Assembly: GCF_003688915.1 (NCBI RefSeq)
Contig: NZ_REFU01000001.1
Coordinates: forward strand, 2,232,001-2,296,000
Direction of reading: 5' to 3'
Length of the DNA: 64,000 bases
DNA from: Rhodococcus sp. SBT000017
GTDB lineage: Bacteria > Actinomycetota > Actinomycetes > Mycobacteriales > Mycobacteriaceae
The notes below the pieces were generated by a model. It did no database searches. It saw nothing but the letters and a program-made list of their open reading frames with translations, and had not been told where the DNA came from. The position numbers were made by a program, and so were the translations under genes. Shown one piece after another: positions 17,855-27,485 of this stretch (the first letter of the stretch is position 1; the number at the start of each line of letters is the position of its first letter).

Positions 17855-19597
17855 CTACAGTTCGCGCTCGCGATCTTTGCCCATGTCGAGGCCTTCGGGG
17901 AGATGCAGTCGCGCGAAGATGCGGGAGATGTCCGACGGCACCGTTTTTCTGGTGGCGAGGCTGACGGCGATCATCGAGGCGAAGGCGACGGGGACGCTGA
18001 CGGCGGCGGGGTAGCCGAGAATCGCTGCCGCCCAACCGCCGAGGACGCCGTCGGAGATGGGGGTGACGACGGAGATCGATGCGGCGACCAGTGAGATGCC
18101 CCCACCGAGGAGCAGTCCGGTTGCCGCTCCCGCTGCGGTGAGTCCCCGCCACCAGATGCCCAGCACCAGTAGTGGACACAGGGTCGAGGCCGCAACCGCG
18201 AAGACGAGCCCGACGGTGCGCGAGAGGTCGAGTGAGACAACGCCGATGGACAATGCCAGCGGTACTGCCCCGGCGAGTATCGCCGCGACGCGGAAGTCTC
18301 GGACCTTGCCCGAGAGGACGTCGGTACTGAGCACGCCTGCGATGCTGACCAGCAGGCCCGAGGACGTCGACAGGAAGGCTGCAATGGCACCTGCGGCCAC
18401 CAGTGCGGCGAGCAGCTGGCCCGGAATTCCGGACAGTACCGAGCCGGGCAACAGCAGGACGGCGGCGTCCGATGCTCCGGTGATCAGCAACTGCGGCACG
18501 TACAGCCGGGCGAAAACGCCGAGGACCGTCGGGAACAGGTAGAACATGCCGAGCAACGCCAACACGGTGAGCGAGGTAAGTCTCGCCGCTCTACCGTCCG
18601 GGTTGGTGTAGAACCGCACCAGCACGTGCGGCAAGCCCAGGGTTCCCAGGAACGTGGCCAGAATCAGCGAATACACCTGATACAGCGGGTGCTGCCCACC
18701 CAGTCCCCCGCCCGGCATCGCCCATGCCCGGTCGGTCGTCGGTGCCCCCGCGACGACGGGAACGGGCGATCCGGCGTCGAGCGTCAGCGACGTGCCCGAG
18801 CCCAGTCGGTGTTCGCCTGCGTCCAGCAGGACTCGCCCGTCGACGCTCTCGTCGTCGAGCGTTCCCCTCACGGCGACGACGATCGGCGAATCCACCTGCA
18901 CGAGAACATCGGTGGTGATGTCGACGACGGTCTGTTCGGTCACGGTCGGTGGGGCCGGGCTGCCGACGCTTCGGTCGTCGGCGAAGAAGTGCACGGCCAG
19001 GACCAATGCGGGAATGGCAATCGCCGTCAGTTTGAGCCAGTACTGGAACGCCTGCACGAAGGTGATGGAACGCATCCCGCCGCCGACGACGTTCGCAATG
19101 ACGATCAACCCGACCGCCAGAGCACCGACCCACCCCGGCACCCCCAGCAGAATGTTCAGAGTCAGGCCGGCACCCTGGAATTGGGGCACCAGATAGAGCG
19201 CGCAGATGACCACCACGACCAGCATCGCCAGGGTGCGCAACCACGGTGCGCCGAGCCTGAACTCGACGAAATCGGGCACCGTGTACGCGCCGCTCCTGCG
19301 CAGCGGTGCGGCGACGAACAACAGCAGGCCCAGGTAGCCCGCGGTGAAGCCGACGGGGTACCACAGGGCATCGGCACCGTATTTCGCGATCAGCCCTGCG
19401 ACACCGAGAAACGATGCAGCAGAGAGGTATTCGCCGCTGATTGCGGCGGCATTCCACCGCGGACCGACGGAGCGTGACGCCACCAGGAAGTCCGAGGTGG
19501 TGCGCGCCAACCGAACTCCGTAGATGCCGATGCCGACGGTGGCCGCGGCTGCGAAGAGCAGCGCGATCACCGTCGCGACGGGAATGGACCCGTTCAC
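17855..19597 (-). CDS. second SSS-family cation/monocarboxylate symporter
   Basis: This 580-residue membrane carrier is paralogous to the symporter at 15598-17232. Shared motifs are AAISGEYLSAASFLGVAGLI, VVGGGMRSITFVQAFQYW and LGTLGLPHVLVRFYTNPDG. It differs by a soluble insert of roughly 95 residues (about 205-300), rich in Thr, Val and Asp, on the outer face. Substrate is probably a short monocarboxylate, with cation coupling. It is the last gene of a tight minus-strand operon containing a LytS/LytTR two-component system, which probably controls its expression. Confidence 0.85.
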   Translation of the reverse strand: MNGSIPVATVIALLFAAAATVGIGIYGVRLARTTSDFLVASRSVGPRWNAAAISGEYLSAASFLGVAGLIAKYGADALWYPVGFTAGYLGLLLFVAAPLRRSGAYTVPDFVEFRLGAPWLRTLAMLVVVVICALYLVPQFQGAGLTLNILLGVPGWVGALAVGLIVIANVVGGGMRSITFVQAFQYWLKLTAIAIPALVLAVHFFADDRSVGSPAPPTVTEQTVVDITTDVLVQVDSPIVVAVRGTLDDESVDGRVLLDAGEHRLGSGTSLTLDAGSPVPVVAGAPTTDRAWAMPGGGLGGQHPLYQVYSLILATFLGTLGLPHVLVRFYTNPDGRAARLTSLTVLALLGMFYLFPTVLGVFARLYVPQLLITGASDAAVLLLPGSVLSGIPGQLLAALVAAGAIAAFLSTSSGLLVSIAGVLSTDVLSGKVRDFRVAAILAGAVPLALSIGVVSLDLSRTVGLVFAVAASTLCPLLVLGIWWRGLTAAGAATGLLLGGGISLVAASISVVTPISDGVLGGWAAAILGYPAAVSVPVAFASMIAVSLATRKTVPSDISRIFARLHLPEGLDMGKDREREL

Positions 19598-19603
19598 CGA
19601 CGC

Positions 19604-19963
19604 CTAGTCCTCGACCAGGCCGACGAACTCGGCCTCGTTGCGCTCGGCTCGGCGCACGTACGCCCAGCCGACCCCGAACAGCAACGGATAAATCGCCACC
19701 CCCAGCACCAGCCACGGGAACCCGATACCGAACAGGGTGGCGTCGGTGAAACGTGCAAGCAGCATGCCCAGCAACGGAATTGCGAACAGAATCGACAGCG
19801 TCATCACCGCCAGGCGCACCGACAGCAACAGCTGCGCGCGCACCAGGCTACGGACCAGGGCGTCGCCGACCTCGGTTTGCTCCTGCACTTCGACGCGGGT
19901 GCGCACCATCCGCGCGCCGCGGCGTTGCGAGAGCACCACCCGCTGCCGGTGTGGCTGGCTCAT
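19604..19963 (-). CDS. small two-span membrane protein, DUF485-like partner of the symporter
   Basis: This 119-residue protein has a basic N-terminus and two hydrophobic spans, LLLSVRLAVMTLSILFAIPLL-like at about 46-70 and FPWLVLGVAIYPLLFGVGWAY-like at about 82-104. Its position six bases before an SSS symporter mirrors the DUF485 gene of the other module. Sequence similarity to DUF485 is weak, so the partner role rests mainly on context. It starts four bases after the response-regulator stop. Confidence 0.7.
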   Translation of the reverse strand: MSQPHRQRVVLSQRRGARMVRTRVEVQEQTEVGDALVRSLVRAQLLLSVRLAVMTLSILFAIPLLGMLLARFTDATLFGIGFPWLVLGVAIYPLLFGVGWAYVRRAERNEAEFVGLVED

Positions 19964-19967
19964 CCTG

Positions 19968-20768
19968 TCACCTGGACGACCACGACTGCAGCGGACCGCG
20001 GACCAGTCTGTCCTTGAGTTCTCTGGCGTGCCGTCGGCTCACCGGCAGTTCGCAGGCAGCGAGGTTTCCGCTGGCCCGCAGACACACCACCAGACCCGAA
20101 CCGACGCTGCGAATCCCCGTGACCAACCGCAGCGAGACCAGGTAGGAGCGGTGCACGCGGAGGAATCCGGCATCGGCCCAACGGCTTTCGAGGGCCGAGA
20201 TCGGGATCCGCACCAGGTGCGAGCCGTTGGAGGTGTGCAATCTCGCGTAGTCGCCGTCGGCCTCCACCCACGCGACCGACGACCGGTGCACCAAGGTGGT
20301 GGTTCCACCGAGTTCGACGGGGATGACCTCGTCGGCCGCGGGATCCGCGGACTCCGCGGGGCGACGCCGCGCGAGCAGCACTCGACGCAGCGCCTCGGTG
20401 AGTCGATCCTCTCGCAACGGCTTGAGCAGGTAGTCGACGGCACCGAGATCGAAGGCGGCCAGTGCCCGGTCGTCGTGGGCGGTGACGAACACGACGGCCG
20501 GTGGCCGCGCGAACGCCGACAGGATGCCGGCCAGTTCGAGCCCGTCGAGCCCGGGCATGTTGATGTCGAGGAAGACCGCGTCCACTGGCTGCGCGGAGGT
20601 CTGTTGGAGCTGCCGCAGTGCGGTGGTGGCGTCCTGCGCTGTGAACACCTCGGCGACGGTGTCCTGCTGGCGCAGCAGAAAGGCGAGTTCGTCGAGTGCC
20701 GGGCGCTCGTCGTCGACGGCGAGGACGATCAACCCACGGCCGGGGGTGGCGTTGCCAGGCTGCGTCAT
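19968..20768 (-). CDS. LytTR-family response regulator
   Basis: This 266-residue regulator has a receiver domain (about 13-130) with acidic pocket VDDE, phospho-acceptor Asp in DAVFLDINMPGLDG and Lys in YLLKPL. A LytTR DNA-binding domain follows (about 150-255), with WVEADGDYARLHT and FLRVHRSYLVSL. Such regulators bind direct repeats upstream of target genes. Its ATG overlaps the stop of the LytS-like kinase gene, so the pair is translationally coupled. The downstream symporter is the obvious candidate target, by analogy with the pyruvate-responsive BtsSR and YpdAB systems of E. coli. Confidence 0.9.
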   Translation of the reverse strand: MTQPGNATPGRGLIVLAVDDERPALDELAFLLRQQDTVAEVFTAQDATTALRQLQQTSAQPVDAVFLDINMPGLDGLELAGILSAFARPPAVVFVTAHDDRALAAFDLGAVDYLLKPLREDRLTEALRRVLLARRRPAESADPAADEVIPVELGGTTTLVHRSSVAWVEADGDYARLHTSNGSHLVRIPISALESRWADAGFLRVHRSYLVSLRLVTGIRSVGSGLVVCLRASGNLAACELPVSRRHARELKDRLVRGPLQSWSSR

Positions 20769-21937
20769 GCTCGCACACCGGGCCTGAATTTGGGCACACG
20801 CATGCTCACTTTGGTGCCTGCGCCCGGTGCGGTGTCCACTACGAGACCGTAATCGTTTCCGAAGGCTGCCCGCAGCCGATCGTCCACGTTCGCCAATCCG
20901 ACATGGGCTGCGTCCTCGGTGTGCAGGCTTCCCGAGCGCAACACATCGGGATCCATCCCCACACCGTCGTCCTCGATACTGATCACCGCGTCGGTGCCCT
21001 CGTCGGCGGCGATGATCGTCACGCGGCCGCCGTCGGCCTTCCCGGACAGGCCGTGCCGGACGGCGTTCTCGACGAGCGGCTGCAGCGCGAGAAACGGCAG
21101 CGCGACGCCCAACACCTCGGGCGCAACCTGCAACGTGACCTGCAGGGAATCACCGAAGCGGGCGCGTTCGAGCGTCAGGTACCGATCGATGTTGCGTAGC
21201 TCGTCCGCGAGCACCGTGAACTCGCCTGCGTTGCGGAACGAGTAACGGGTGAAGTCGGCGAACTCGAGCACCAGCTCCCGCGCCCGATCCGGGTCGGTGC
21301 GCACGAACGACGCGATCGTGCCGAGTGCGTTGTAGATGAAGTGCGGGCTGATCTGTGCGCGCAGCGCCCGCACCTCGGCGCGGTCCAACCGCGCCCGGGA
21401 GGCGTCGAGTTCGGCGAGCTCGATCTGGCCGCAGGCGTAGCGCGCGACCTCCGCGATGGCCCCGAGCATGCCCGGTCCGGGCTCGGCGACGACGGCTGCC
21501 CCCAACACCCCGACCACCGGAGACTCGTCGACGACCAACGGCTGCACCACCAGCGCTCGGACCTCGTGGATCGAACCGAGCGGCAGACGCACCAGCACGC
21601 GCCGCTGCCCGTCCACCGCCCGTTTCGCCGCCTCGACGAAGGCCGGTGTCAACTCGTCCCAGGGGCCGTCCCAGGCCAGCAGTGAACCGTCGGGATCGCA
21701 GATGCCCAGTGCGTCCGCACCGGTCAGCACCCGCAGATGCGGCGCGGCGGCGGCGGCCGACCGAGTGTCGAGACCGTCGCGCAACGGCTTGGCCGCCAGC
21801 GAGGCGGTGTGCAGGGTGGCGTGGACGGCCCGCTCGGCAGGTGTGGTGAGGTCCCGTCGACCGCGCAGGCTGATCACCGCGATGACCGAGACAATCACGG
21901 CCACGATCACCGCCAACGACGCCAGTGCCGCGGTCAT
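20765..21937 (-). CDS. LytS-type sensor histidine kinase
   Basis: This 390-residue kinase starts with one membrane span (residues about 3-24). A GAF-like sensory region follows (about 55-190, with GICDPDGSLLAWDGPW). The kinase core is of the LytS type: phospho-acceptor His in QISPHFIYNALGTIASF, N box LVENAVRHGL and ATP lid DDGVGMDP. ATG 21937 is chosen because it overlaps the lipase stop (ATGA) and starts with the membrane span; the upstream frame is Arg-rich and not family-like. The sensed signal is unknown; a monocarboxylate or lipase product fits the operon. Confidence 0.88.
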   Translation of the reverse strand: MTAALASLAVIVAVIVSVIAVISLRGRRDLTTPAERAVHATLHTASLAAKPLRDGLDTRSAAAAAPHLRVLTGADALGICDPDGSLLAWDGPWDELTPAFVEAAKRAVDGQRRVLVRLPLGSIHEVRALVVQPLVVDESPVVGVLGAAVVAEPGPGMLGAIAEVARYACGQIELAELDASRARLDRAEVRALRAQISPHFIYNALGTIASFVRTDPDRARELVLEFADFTRYSFRNAGEFTVLADELRNIDRYLTLERARFGDSLQVTLQVAPEVLGVALPFLALQPLVENAVRHGLSGKADGGRVTIIAADEGTDAVISIEDDGVGMDPDVLRSGSLHTEDAAHVGLANVDDRLRAAFGNDYGLVVDTAPGAGTKVSMRVPKFRPGVRA

Positions 21938-23115
21938 CGCGCGCACGTGGTCGAGGTGGGCACGTTCAGGAAGCGTTCGACGAGCCAGTCGACTCCGATG
22001 CCGTTGGCGGCCAGTTCGGCATGGCCCTGCTCCGGTTCGGAGCGAAACTCGACGTCGTCGCCCAGCGCGCAGGCCTCGGCCACCGCGTCCCTGGTCCACT
22101 GGGGGTCGATGAGATCGTCGCGTTCGCCGACCAGGACGAACAGCGGTACTTCGGTGCGAGAAGTCGGTACCGCAACCGATTCGAGCCACTGCGTCATCCG
22201 ATCCGATGCCTCCTCGGTGCCCGGGAGGGCATCCGCCGGATCGAGGACGGCCCCGGCGTCGGCCTTGGAGAAACCGAGCAGGTCACTGCAGGCGGTCAGT
22301 GCGGTCACGTTGTCGGCGAACGTGCCGCGGATGTAGTCCGAGCGTTCGGCACTCGGATCCACGGCGCGCAGACCCGCGTAGAGATACGGCACCATCAGTT
22401 GACGCGACACGGTCTGCTCGGTCTCGGGTGCGAAGAATCGCGTCAGATCGGCCGTGGGCGAGAGCGCCGCGGCACCGACCAGTTGCAGACCGTCGCCGTA
22501 GTCGCCGCTGCGCTCAGCAGCGGCCCAGACCGCTTGTCCGCCTTGGGAGGTACCCACTGCGCCCCACCTGGTGCCGACGTCGGGAACCACGTTGCGGGCC
22601 GCGCGCACTGCGTCGATGACGTCGTACGCTGCGGCGTCCCGGTCGAGGTAGGCGGGATCTCCCGGTGTCCCGAGTCCCTGGTAGTCCGTCACCACGACCA
22701 CAGTCCCGCGTTCGAGGAACGGGGTCACCAGGCCGATGGTGCCCAACAGGTTCGGGTACAGCGAGGGCGCACACTCGTCGGTGACACCGGTGGTTCCGTG
22801 CCCGACGGAGACGATCGGCCAGCCTCCCGGCGGCGCAGACCCCTTGGGCACGAACACCGTTCCCGAGGCCTCGGTGCCGCCCCCGGTGACTCCGTCGGTG
22901 GTGCGGTAGACGATTTTCGTGGCGGTCCCGCCGAGGTAGGCGACACCGATGTCGACTTGCCCGAGCAGCGTCGACGAGACGATCTCACCGCGTTCGAGGC
23001 CTTCGGGTGCCGCGACTGGAGCAGGGGCGGGGGCGTCGGGTTCGGCGGTGGGAGTGCTGCATGCGGCAAGGGCGAACACCAGTGCCGCGGCGGCCACCAG
23101 TCCGGTCGACCTCAC
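21934..23115 (-). CDS. secreted lipase/esterase lipoprotein (secretory lipase family)
   Basis: This alpha/beta hydrolase of about 393 residues begins with a lipoprotein signal peptide ending in lipobox LAAC, with Cys19. The nucleophile Ser lies in GTSQGGQA, an oxyanion-region block is SVGHGTTGV, and late Asp/His candidates lie in ERDDLIDP and EQGHAEL. This pattern fits the secretory lipase (LIP) family that acts on acylglycerols outside the membrane. GTG 23115 is preferred over ATG 23187: it follows an AGGAG site, starts at the signal peptide and avoids overlap with the antiporter gene. Its stop overlaps the kinase start. Confidence 0.82.
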   Translation of the reverse strand: MRSTGLVAAAALVFALAACSTPTAEPDAPAPAPVAAPEGLERGEIVSSTLLGQVDIGVAYLGGTATKIVYRTTDGVTGGGTEASGTVFVPKGSAPPGGWPIVSVGHGTTGVTDECAPSLYPNLLGTIGLVTPFLERGTVVVVTDYQGLGTPGDPAYLDRDAAAYDVIDAVRAARNVVPDVGTRWGAVGTSQGGQAVWAAAERSGDYGDGLQLVGAAALSPTADLTRFFAPETEQTVSRQLMVPYLYAGLRAVDPSAERSDYIRGTFADNVTALTACSDLLGFSKADAGAVLDPADALPGTEEASDRMTQWLESVAVPTSRTEVPLFVLVGERDDLIDPQWTRDAVAEACALGDDVEFRSEPEQGHAELAANGIGVDWLVERFLNVPTSTTCAR

Positions 23116-23128
23116 TGTCTCTGCGCTC

Positions 23129-24757
23129 CTACGGTGTACGTCGTGCGATGCGAGCCTGCGCCGCAATTTCTTCCACGTCCAAGCCATTCAACACTGCCCG
23201 CAGAGCTTCGTCCTCCAACTCCCCCGAGTCGCGGGCCGCGATGAGCGCCGCCCGCTGCGCGACCAGGACGTTGTGCCGCAGCGAATCGAACAACGCCCCG
23301 GCCGCCGCGATCCGCTTCTCGCGATCCTCGGTCTCGTCGGCATCCAACCGAGCGCGCACCGAGCGTCGGACGCGCTCGATCACCTCGTCGACGCGCTCGC
23401 TGTCCACTCCGGCAATTCCCTCCTTCGCCGCGCGCTGGAGGTAGTCCTCTGCCGCCGTACGGGCAATGGCCTGCGAGAGCAGCCGCTGATTGTCGTTGCG
23501 CTGCTGCTCGAGTGGATCGGCGACGTCGAGGCGGCGGATCAACAGTGGAAGCGTCAGACCCTGCAGCAGCAACGTACCGACGGCGACGACGAAGGCCACG
23601 GCCTGAATCACTGCGCGCCCGGGGAATTCGTCGCCGAGCACCGTGGTCAGCGGTACACCGGCCGCCGCAGCGAGCGTGACCACCCCACGCATACCCGCCC
23701 ACGAGAGTACCAGGTTCTGCTGCCACGTCAGACCCGCCTCGCCCGGCGATGATCGCCGGAACAGCTTGCGAAACAACACGTTTCGACCGGAATTGACGAA
23801 GATCCACGCCGGCCGAACGGCCATGACGACCACGAGAACCAGCAGGGCATAGGCGAACACGTGGTGGACCGGCAGCCCCTCACGCTGCACCTCCTCGATG
23901 ACGAACTTCAGCTGTAAACCCATGTAGGCGAACACGAATGCTTCGAGCAGAAGATCCAGCGTCGGCCACACCTGCCGTTCCTGAACCCGAGTGGAGACCG
24001 AGACGTCGGCGGTGACGCGGCCCAACACGAAACCGGCGGTGACGACGGCCAGCACACCGGAGGCATGCAGCTCCTCGGCCGCCAGATAGGCCGTGAACGG
24101 CAGCACCAGACCGAGCACGGTTTCCAGCGCCGAGTCCGCGATGCGATTGCGGACGAAGCGCACGATGCGAGCCAGGACCAACCCCACCAGCACGCCGCCC
24201 ACGATCTCGTACAGAAAGAACAGCACCGGTGAGCCCAATTCGATCCGACTGCCCGTCACCGACGCGACGGCCAGGGTGAACAGAGTCAGCGCGGCCGCGT
24301 CGTTCACCAGGGACTCGCCGGTGAGGATGGCCATCATCCGCGCGGGCAGACCGAGCTTGCGGCCGACGGCGATCGCGGACACCGCGTCGGGCGGGGCGAC
24401 GACGGCACCGAGCACCAGGGCCGCGCCGCGAGTGAGCTCTGGGATCAACAGATTGGCGAACCAGCCGACGGCGAGCGTCGTCACGATCACCATGATCAGA
24501 CCGAGTCGGAGAATCTGGCCGAGATTGCGCCGGAAACTGACGAACGAGAAATCCAACGCGGCGGAGTACAGCAGCGGCGGGAGCACCACGCCGAGGATCA
24601 GCTGCGGCGACAGGCTGACGTGCGGCACTCCGGGAACGAACGAGGCGATGGATCCTACGGTGACCAGGACGAGCGGGACCTGCAGATCGATGCGCCTGGC
24701 GAAACCAGCGACCGAGATCGCGAAGATGACTACGAGAAGAAGAATCGGTCCGTCCAC
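23129..24757 (-). CDS. Na+/H+ antiporter, CPA1 (NhaP) family
   Basis: This 542-residue protein has a membrane half of about 12 spans (residues 1-390) and a cytoplasmic helical tail rich in Arg and Glu. The conserved ion-binding region reads APPDAVSAIAVGRKL, followed by ESLVNDAAALTLF. It exchanges sodium or potassium for protons at the membrane. GTG 24757 starts the first span. It lies 13 bases before the lipase gene and may be the first cistron of that operon; a sodium antiporter would be a sensible companion to a sodium-coupled symporter. Confidence 0.88.
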   Translation of the reverse strand: MDGPILLLVVIFAISVAGFARRIDLQVPLVLVTVGSIASFVPGVPHVSLSPQLILGVVLPPLLYSAALDFSFVSFRRNLGQILRLGLIMVIVTTLAVGWFANLLIPELTRGAALVLGAVVAPPDAVSAIAVGRKLGLPARMMAILTGESLVNDAAALTLFTLAVASVTGSRIELGSPVLFFLYEIVGGVLVGLVLARIVRFVRNRIADSALETVLGLVLPFTAYLAAEELHASGVLAVVTAGFVLGRVTADVSVSTRVQERQVWPTLDLLLEAFVFAYMGLQLKFVIEEVQREGLPVHHVFAYALLVLVVVMAVRPAWIFVNSGRNVLFRKLFRRSSPGEAGLTWQQNLVLSWAGMRGVVTLAAAAGVPLTTVLGDEFPGRAVIQAVAFVVAVGTLLLQGLTLPLLIRRLDVADPLEQQRNDNQRLLSQAIARTAAEDYLQRAAKEGIAGVDSERVDEVIERVRRSVRARLDADETEDREKRIAAAGALFDSLRHNVLVAQRAALIAARDSGELEDEALRAVLNGLDVEEIAAQARIARRTP

Positions 24758-24835
24758 CCCGACGATTGTGCCGTCAGCCGCACCCTGGGGTACGACCGAC
24801 GGCCACGATCATCGACGCGAGGAGACCGGAAGGTC

Positions 24836-25024
24836 CTACTTGTCCGGAATTGCCTTCTTGACTGCGTCCTGAACCTTGTCGACCTTGTCGGAGTACTTGC
24901 CGTCGGTCTTGCTGTCGATGAAGTCCCCCGCCTTCTCCACGACGTCGTCGATCTTGTCCGAGTTCTCGGCCGCAAGGTCCTTGCCCTTGTCGACCATGCC
25001 CTTCAAATTGTCTGCGAAGCCCAT
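24836..25024 (-). CDS. Rv0909/MT0933 antitoxin-family small protein
   Basis: This 62-residue, highly charged helical protein reads MGFADNLKGMVDKGKDLA, then KIDDVVEKAGDFIDSKTDGKYSDKVDKV, matching the MT0933 antitoxin family. Rv0909 is the proposed antitoxin to Rv0910 in M. tuberculosis. A strong AGGAGAG site precedes the ATG. As in M. tuberculosis, it follows a CtpE-type ATPase gene. The Rv0910-like protein is encoded on the same strand but about 9.3 kb downstream, so the pair has been separated here. Confidence 0.8.
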   Translation of the reverse strand: MGFADNLKGMVDKGKDLAAENSDKIDDVVEKAGDFIDSKTDGKYSDKVDKVQDAVKKAIPDK

Positions 25025-25064
25025 GACTCTCTCCTGTCGCTAGAGTGATCGAACACCTGGCAGC

Positions 25065-27461
25065 TTACGTTTTGTACTGTCTGTTGCGTAGAGCCGATCC
25101 GAATCGATGGGCAACCTCGACGAGCGCGATGCCGATACCGCCGATGATCAATGCACTGCTGGTGGCTCCGACGTTGGACGGATCGAGCTTGAAGAAGGTG
25201 CGGCAGAACGGGATCGCGAACAGCAGCAGGTAGCCACCGACCGACCCACCGAGCAGCAGGATCTTCCACCAGTTGTAGGGTCGCGCGACGACGGCCAACA
25301 CCCACAGCGCGATCATGATCAGGGTGATCAACGCGGTGGTACTGGCCTGCGTCACCTGGGTCTCGGTGGCGTTCGGGCCGGCGTAGACCAGCAGGTAGGA
25401 GACGAACGTGCACGAGCCGACGATCAGACCGGACGGGACGGCCAGCCGCATCACCCGCGAGACGAATCCACTGCGCGCCCGCTCGTTGTTGGGCGCGAGC
25501 GAGAGAACGAACGCGGGGATGCCGATGGTGAACCACGCCGCGATCGTCACGTGCCGTGGCAGGAACGGATAAGGAATCGGCTCGAAGTGGAAGATCTGCG
25601 ATGCCACGCCCGAGAGCCCGATGAGGAACGCCAGCAGTACCGAGTACACCGTCTTGGTGAGGAACAGATTGGAGACACGTTCGATGTTGCCGATGACGCG
25701 TCGCCCCTCCCCCACGACGTAGGGCAGCGTGGCGAACTTGTTGTCCAACAACACGATCTGCGCGACGGCTCGCGTAGCCGCACTTCCCGAGCCCATCGAG
25801 ACGCCGATATCGGCGTCCTTGAGCGCGAGCACGTCGTTGACGCCGTCGCCGGTCATCGCGACCGTGTGACCGCGAGACTGCAACGCGCCCACCATCGCCC
25901 GCTTCTGATCGGGCCGGACGCGGCCGAACGTGGTGGAGTGTGCCAGAGCGTCGGCCAGCTTCTCGGAGTCCTCGGGCAGATCACGCGCATCGATCGGGGC
26001 GTCGCCGCCGGGTAGGCCGAGTGAACCGGCAACTGCGCCGACCGAGACGGCATTGTCGCCGGAGATGACCTTGACCTCGACGTGCTGGCTTGCAAAGTAC
26101 TCCAGCGTCTCTCGGGCATCCTCGCGCACCTTCTGCTCGAGAATCACCAGTGCACGCGGGGTGACGACACCGGGCGCGTTCGCGTCGTCGACGGCAGCGT
26201 CGGAGCTGGCGAGAAGCAACACCCGTAGGCCACGCGAGCCGGCCTCTTCGGCGCGACGAGCGATGTCGGAGGAGGCGTCGAGCAGCACGTCCGGGGCACC
26301 GAGCAGCCAGTGCCCGTGCTCGCCGTAGGACAGTCCGCTCCACTTCTTGGCCGAGGAGAACGGGGCCACCGCCGTCTGCGTCCACCCGGGCGCGTCCGGA
26401 TATGCCTCGCCGACGGCCTGCACACTGGCGTTCGGCCGCGGGTCGTCGTGGGCCAGGGACGCGAGAGCCTGTGTGACCGAATCGGAATCGCGGCTGTCGA
26501 TCAGCACCAACTCGGACAGCCGCATGCCGTTCTCGGTGAGGGTGCCGGTCTTGTCCGCACACACCACGTCGACCCGGGCGAGGCCTTCGATCGCAGGCAG
26601 CTCCTGCACCAGGCACTGCCGTTGACCGAGCCGGACCACGCCCACCGCGAACGCGATCGACGTCATCAGCACCAGGCCCTCGGGGACCATCGGAACGAGC
26701 GCGGCGACCATGCCGTTGAGCGCAGGACCCAAAGCCTGCCCGCTGGAGAACAATTGGTTGTAGATGATCAGCGCACCGGCCGGAATCATCAGGTACGTGA
26801 TGAATTTGAGGATCTTGTCGATACCGCTGCGCAGTTCGGACTTGACCAGCGTGAACTTGCTGGCCTCCTCGGCGAGCTTGGCTGCGTAGGCGTCGCGCCC
26901 CACCTTCGTCGCGCGATACGCACCACTGCCCGAAACGACGAAACTGCCCGAAAGCACCTGCGCCGCCTGAAGTTTGTGCACCGTGTCGGCCTCGCCGGTG
27001 AGCAACGACTCGTCGATCTCGAGGCTCTCGGTCTCGATCACCTCACCGTCGACGACGATCTGATCCCCTGGTCCGAGTTCGACGATGTCGCCGAGCACGA
27101 CCTCGTCGGGCGGGATCTGCTTCGAGGTGCCGTCGCGTCGCACCTGGGGCTTGTTCTGCCCGACGATGGCCAACCGATCCAATGTGCGCTTCGCGCGAAT
27201 CTCCTGCACGATGCCGATGCCACTGTTCGCGACGATCAACAGCCCGAACATGCCGTCGATCACCGACCCCGTGGAGAGCACGATGATCAACAACACACCG
27301 AGAATGGCGTTGATCCGGGTGAACACGTTGCCGCGGACGATGTCGCGAACCGACCGAGAAGCTCGGGCCGGAACGTCGTTCGACTTACCCTCGGCCCTGA
27401 GCCTGGCGACGTCCGCCTCGGTCAGCCCGGTGTCACGCTGCGCATCGGCCTCGATAGACAT
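25065..27461 (-). CDS. ctpE: P-type ATPase, CtpE-like cation transporter
   Basis: This 798-residue P-type ATPase is nearly the same length as mycobacterial CtpE. Visible motifs are the actuator LTGEAD, the fourth-span PEGL, the phosphorylation site [10 protein letters not shown] and the hinge [16 protein letters not shown]. About ten membrane spans are expected. CtpE of mycobacteria has been linked to calcium uptake, and the missing heavy-metal CPC motif agrees with a non-heavy-metal substrate. Its place beside the Rv0909-like gene and the Rv0906-like MBL protein reproduces the M. tuberculosis gene neighbourhood. Confidence 0.85.
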   Translation of the reverse strand: MSIEADAQRDTGLTEADVARLRAEGKSNDVPARASRSVRDIVRGNVFTRINAILGVLLIIVLSTGSVIDGMFGLLIVANSGIGIVQEIRAKRTLDRLAIVGQNKPQVRRDGTSKQIPPDEVVLGDIVELGPGDQIVVDGEVIETESLEIDESLLTGEADTVHKLQAAQVLSGSFVVSGSGAYRATKVGRDAYAAKLAEEASKFTLVKSELRSGIDKILKFITYLMIPAGALIIYNQLFSSGQALGPALNGMVAALVPMVPEGLVLMTSIAFAVGVVRLGQRQCLVQELPAIEGLARVDVVCADKTGTLTENGMRLSELVLIDSRDSDSVTQALASLAHDDPRPNASVQAVGEAYPDAPGWTQTAVAPFSSAKKWSGLSYGEHGHWLLGAPDVLLDASSDIARRAEEAGSRGLRVLLLASSDAAVDDANAPGVVTPRALVILEQKVREDARETLEYFASQHVEVKVISGDNAVSVGAVAGSLGLPGGDAPIDARDLPEDSEKLADALAHSTTFGRVRPDQKRAMVGALQSRGHTVAMTGDGVNDVLALKDADIGVSMGSGSAATRAVAQIVLLDNKFATLPYVVGEGRRVIGNIERVSNLFLTKTVYSVLLAFLIGLSGVASQIFHFEPIPYPFLPRHVTIAAWFTIGIPAFVLSLAPNNERARSGFVSRVMRLAVPSGLIVGSCTFVSYLLVYAGPNATETQVTQASTTALITLIMIALWVLAVVARPYNWWKILLLGGSVGGYLLLFAIPFCRTFFKLDPSNVGATSSALIIGGIGIALVEVAHRFGSALRNRQYKT

Positions 27462-27485
27462 GCGTGCAGCTTAAACCCGGTCCGA

